Of a stretch of 30,818 nucleotides of DNA, positions 27,781-30,818 are shown piece by piece. Origin of the DNA: Anaeromyces robustus. Its lineage: Eukaryota > Neocallimastigomycota > Neocallimastigomycetes > Neocallimastigales > Neocallimastigaceae. Made by a program: the position numbers and the translations under genes. The stretch is taken from contig MCFG01000011.1 of assembly GCA_002104895.1 (NCBI GenBank), positions 350,001 through 380,818 of the forward strand, given 5' to 3'. A model generated the notes under the pieces. That model was not told the origin of the DNA. It ran no database searches and saw nothing but the letters and a program-made list of their open reading frames with translations. Each line of letters opens with the position of its first letter. The stretch's first letter is position 1.

Positions 27781-28960
27781 CATAATGAGGGTCATTATTA
27801 CTTTTATATGGCAAATTTAAGTTTACTATTCTAATAATTAAATCTTAAATAATTCCTTTTAATCCTATTAAGTGGTAATGTCATAAAAACATAACTAGAA
27901 TATGGTCTGGTTATGCGATTTTTCCCCTTACAAAATCCAAACCTATAACTATTTGAAAAACGTAAAAAAACAAACAAACAAACTTTGGTAGTGACGACAG
28001 GAGGTTAAGAAATGGCTTAATGTTTTGTTTTGAGGAAAATTTCGATATTATAAAAACAATATTTTTTTTTTTTGGGTGTAAAAGCAACCAATACTTCTTA
28101 TCTTGTATCACAACTACCATAAATGAGACCATAAGATATATTTTATAAAAATCAGGGGTTGTATTTTTTAATAAATCTAATAAATATTAAAATTAATTTT
28201 AGCACTTATACTCATATCAAAAGTAAACAAAAAACAGTTTGTCTCTTCTTTACACTGCTATAGTTAACTTTAAAAATCATATTTATATAATAAAAATAAT
28301 TATATTATTTGTAGGTTCAAAAAAAATTTTTCATTATTCATTTAAAGTTTCGACAAAGTTATTCGTAACAGGCTGTTCAAACAATCAATATGTCTTTTGT
28401 AAAAAACAAAAACAAAAACAAAAACAAAAACAAAAAATACACGCATTACTTTTCTATTATGTATCCTATGCTATTTCATATCTTTTATGTTATAAAAAAT
28501 GTTTCTGATCTTAGGTCATTAACATAACGTCCCATTTAAGAACTTCCTATTATTTCACTAACTCCTTCGACCATCAAATACACACAAGCTAGCTAATTTT
28601 TATTATTTCTTTTATGCTATTCCTGTATAGAAAATAAACTAAAATTTTAAAATTTTACATTAATTCATTAATTTTTATTAAGTTATTTATTTATTTAATA
28701 TTTATTTATCCATTTATTTATTCTTTTTGATTTTTAATTGAATTATATTTCTATTTAATCTTATTTAATAATATTATAATTTAATGTTAATATAGTTTTT
28801 TTTATTGTATGAATATTCCATTTATTTCTACAAATTATAAGCCTCCTTTCATCAAAACAAATCAAATAATATCTGGCGTATAATCAATCAAACGCTCATT
28901 GGTTAATACTCTATTTAAATGGATGAAAAATGTATTAGAATTGATATAAAAATTTTTTTT
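27781..28960. other. Island of raised G+C, possible decayed element or non-coding transcript
   Basis: Counting by 60-base lines gives 19 G+C at 27901-27960, 21 at 27961-28020, 19 at 28501-28560 and 18 at 28561-28620, about 30-35%, against about 1-8 in nearby lines. Such composition normally marks genes in this window. No frame exceeds about 89 codons: 27911-28132 minus and 28239-28508 plus are open, but neither matches a family I recognise, and stops break every other reading. It also contains a (CAAAAA)n run at about 28405-28437. No terminal repeats were seen. A dead transposable element, a pseudogene or a non-coding transcript are all possible. Confidence 0.5.

Positions 28961-30818
<1,858 letters not shown>

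Overview
The window looks like nuclear DNA of a fungus with an extremely AT-rich genome, most likely an anaerobic gut fungus (Neocallimastigomycota). The evidence is intergenic DNA of roughly 5-12% G+C, many homopolymer and tetranucleotide tracts, gaps of 2-8 kb between genes, spliceosomal GT-AG introns, and a fungal acetolactate synthase regulatory subunit. Dictyostelium shares the base composition, but the very large gaps, the intron number and ILV6 fit it less well. The assignment is an inference.

Five protein-coding genes can be supported. On the minus strand, read right to left, are: ILV6, the regulatory subunit of acetolactate synthase (4 exons, 14669-12856); a cytosolic-type family 20 beta-N-acetylhexosaminidase (19 exons, 9625-4207); and the 5' part of ethanolamine-phosphate cytidylyltransferase (8 exons seen, 2368 to beyond base 1). 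On the plus strand are an intronless Golgi Q-SNARE of the Sed5/syntaxin-5 type (20199-21482) and an intronless glyceraldehyde-3-phosphate dehydrogenase cut by the right edge (29923 to beyond 30818). Each exon chain was built by hand from splice sites. Every junction keeps frame and restores a family motif, and the exon lengths sum to whole codon numbers.

Between the genes are long AT-rich stretches: 2369-4206, 9626-12855, 14670-20198 (the divergent ILV6/SED5 region) and 21483-29922. They hold tetranucleotide arrays, a 55-bp direct repeat, a 30-bp perfect palindrome, short minisatellites, a purine-rich to pyrimidine-rich switch after SED5, and an island of clearly higher G+C around 27.8-28.95 kb that may be a decayed element. 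No rRNA, confident tRNA, CRISPR array or intact transposon was found.

The genes are unrelated housekeeping functions (phosphatidylethanolamine synthesis, amino-sugar hydrolysis, branched-chain amino acid synthesis, ER-Golgi fusion, glycolysis) and do not form a pathway cluster. No new biological system is evident. The points most worth a second look are a 7-nt micro-exon in the active-site region of the cytidylyltransferase gene, the finely divided GH20 gene with tiny exons and weak 5' splice sites, the organelle-type leader of ILV6 in a lineage expected to have hydrogenosomes, and the unexplained G+C island.
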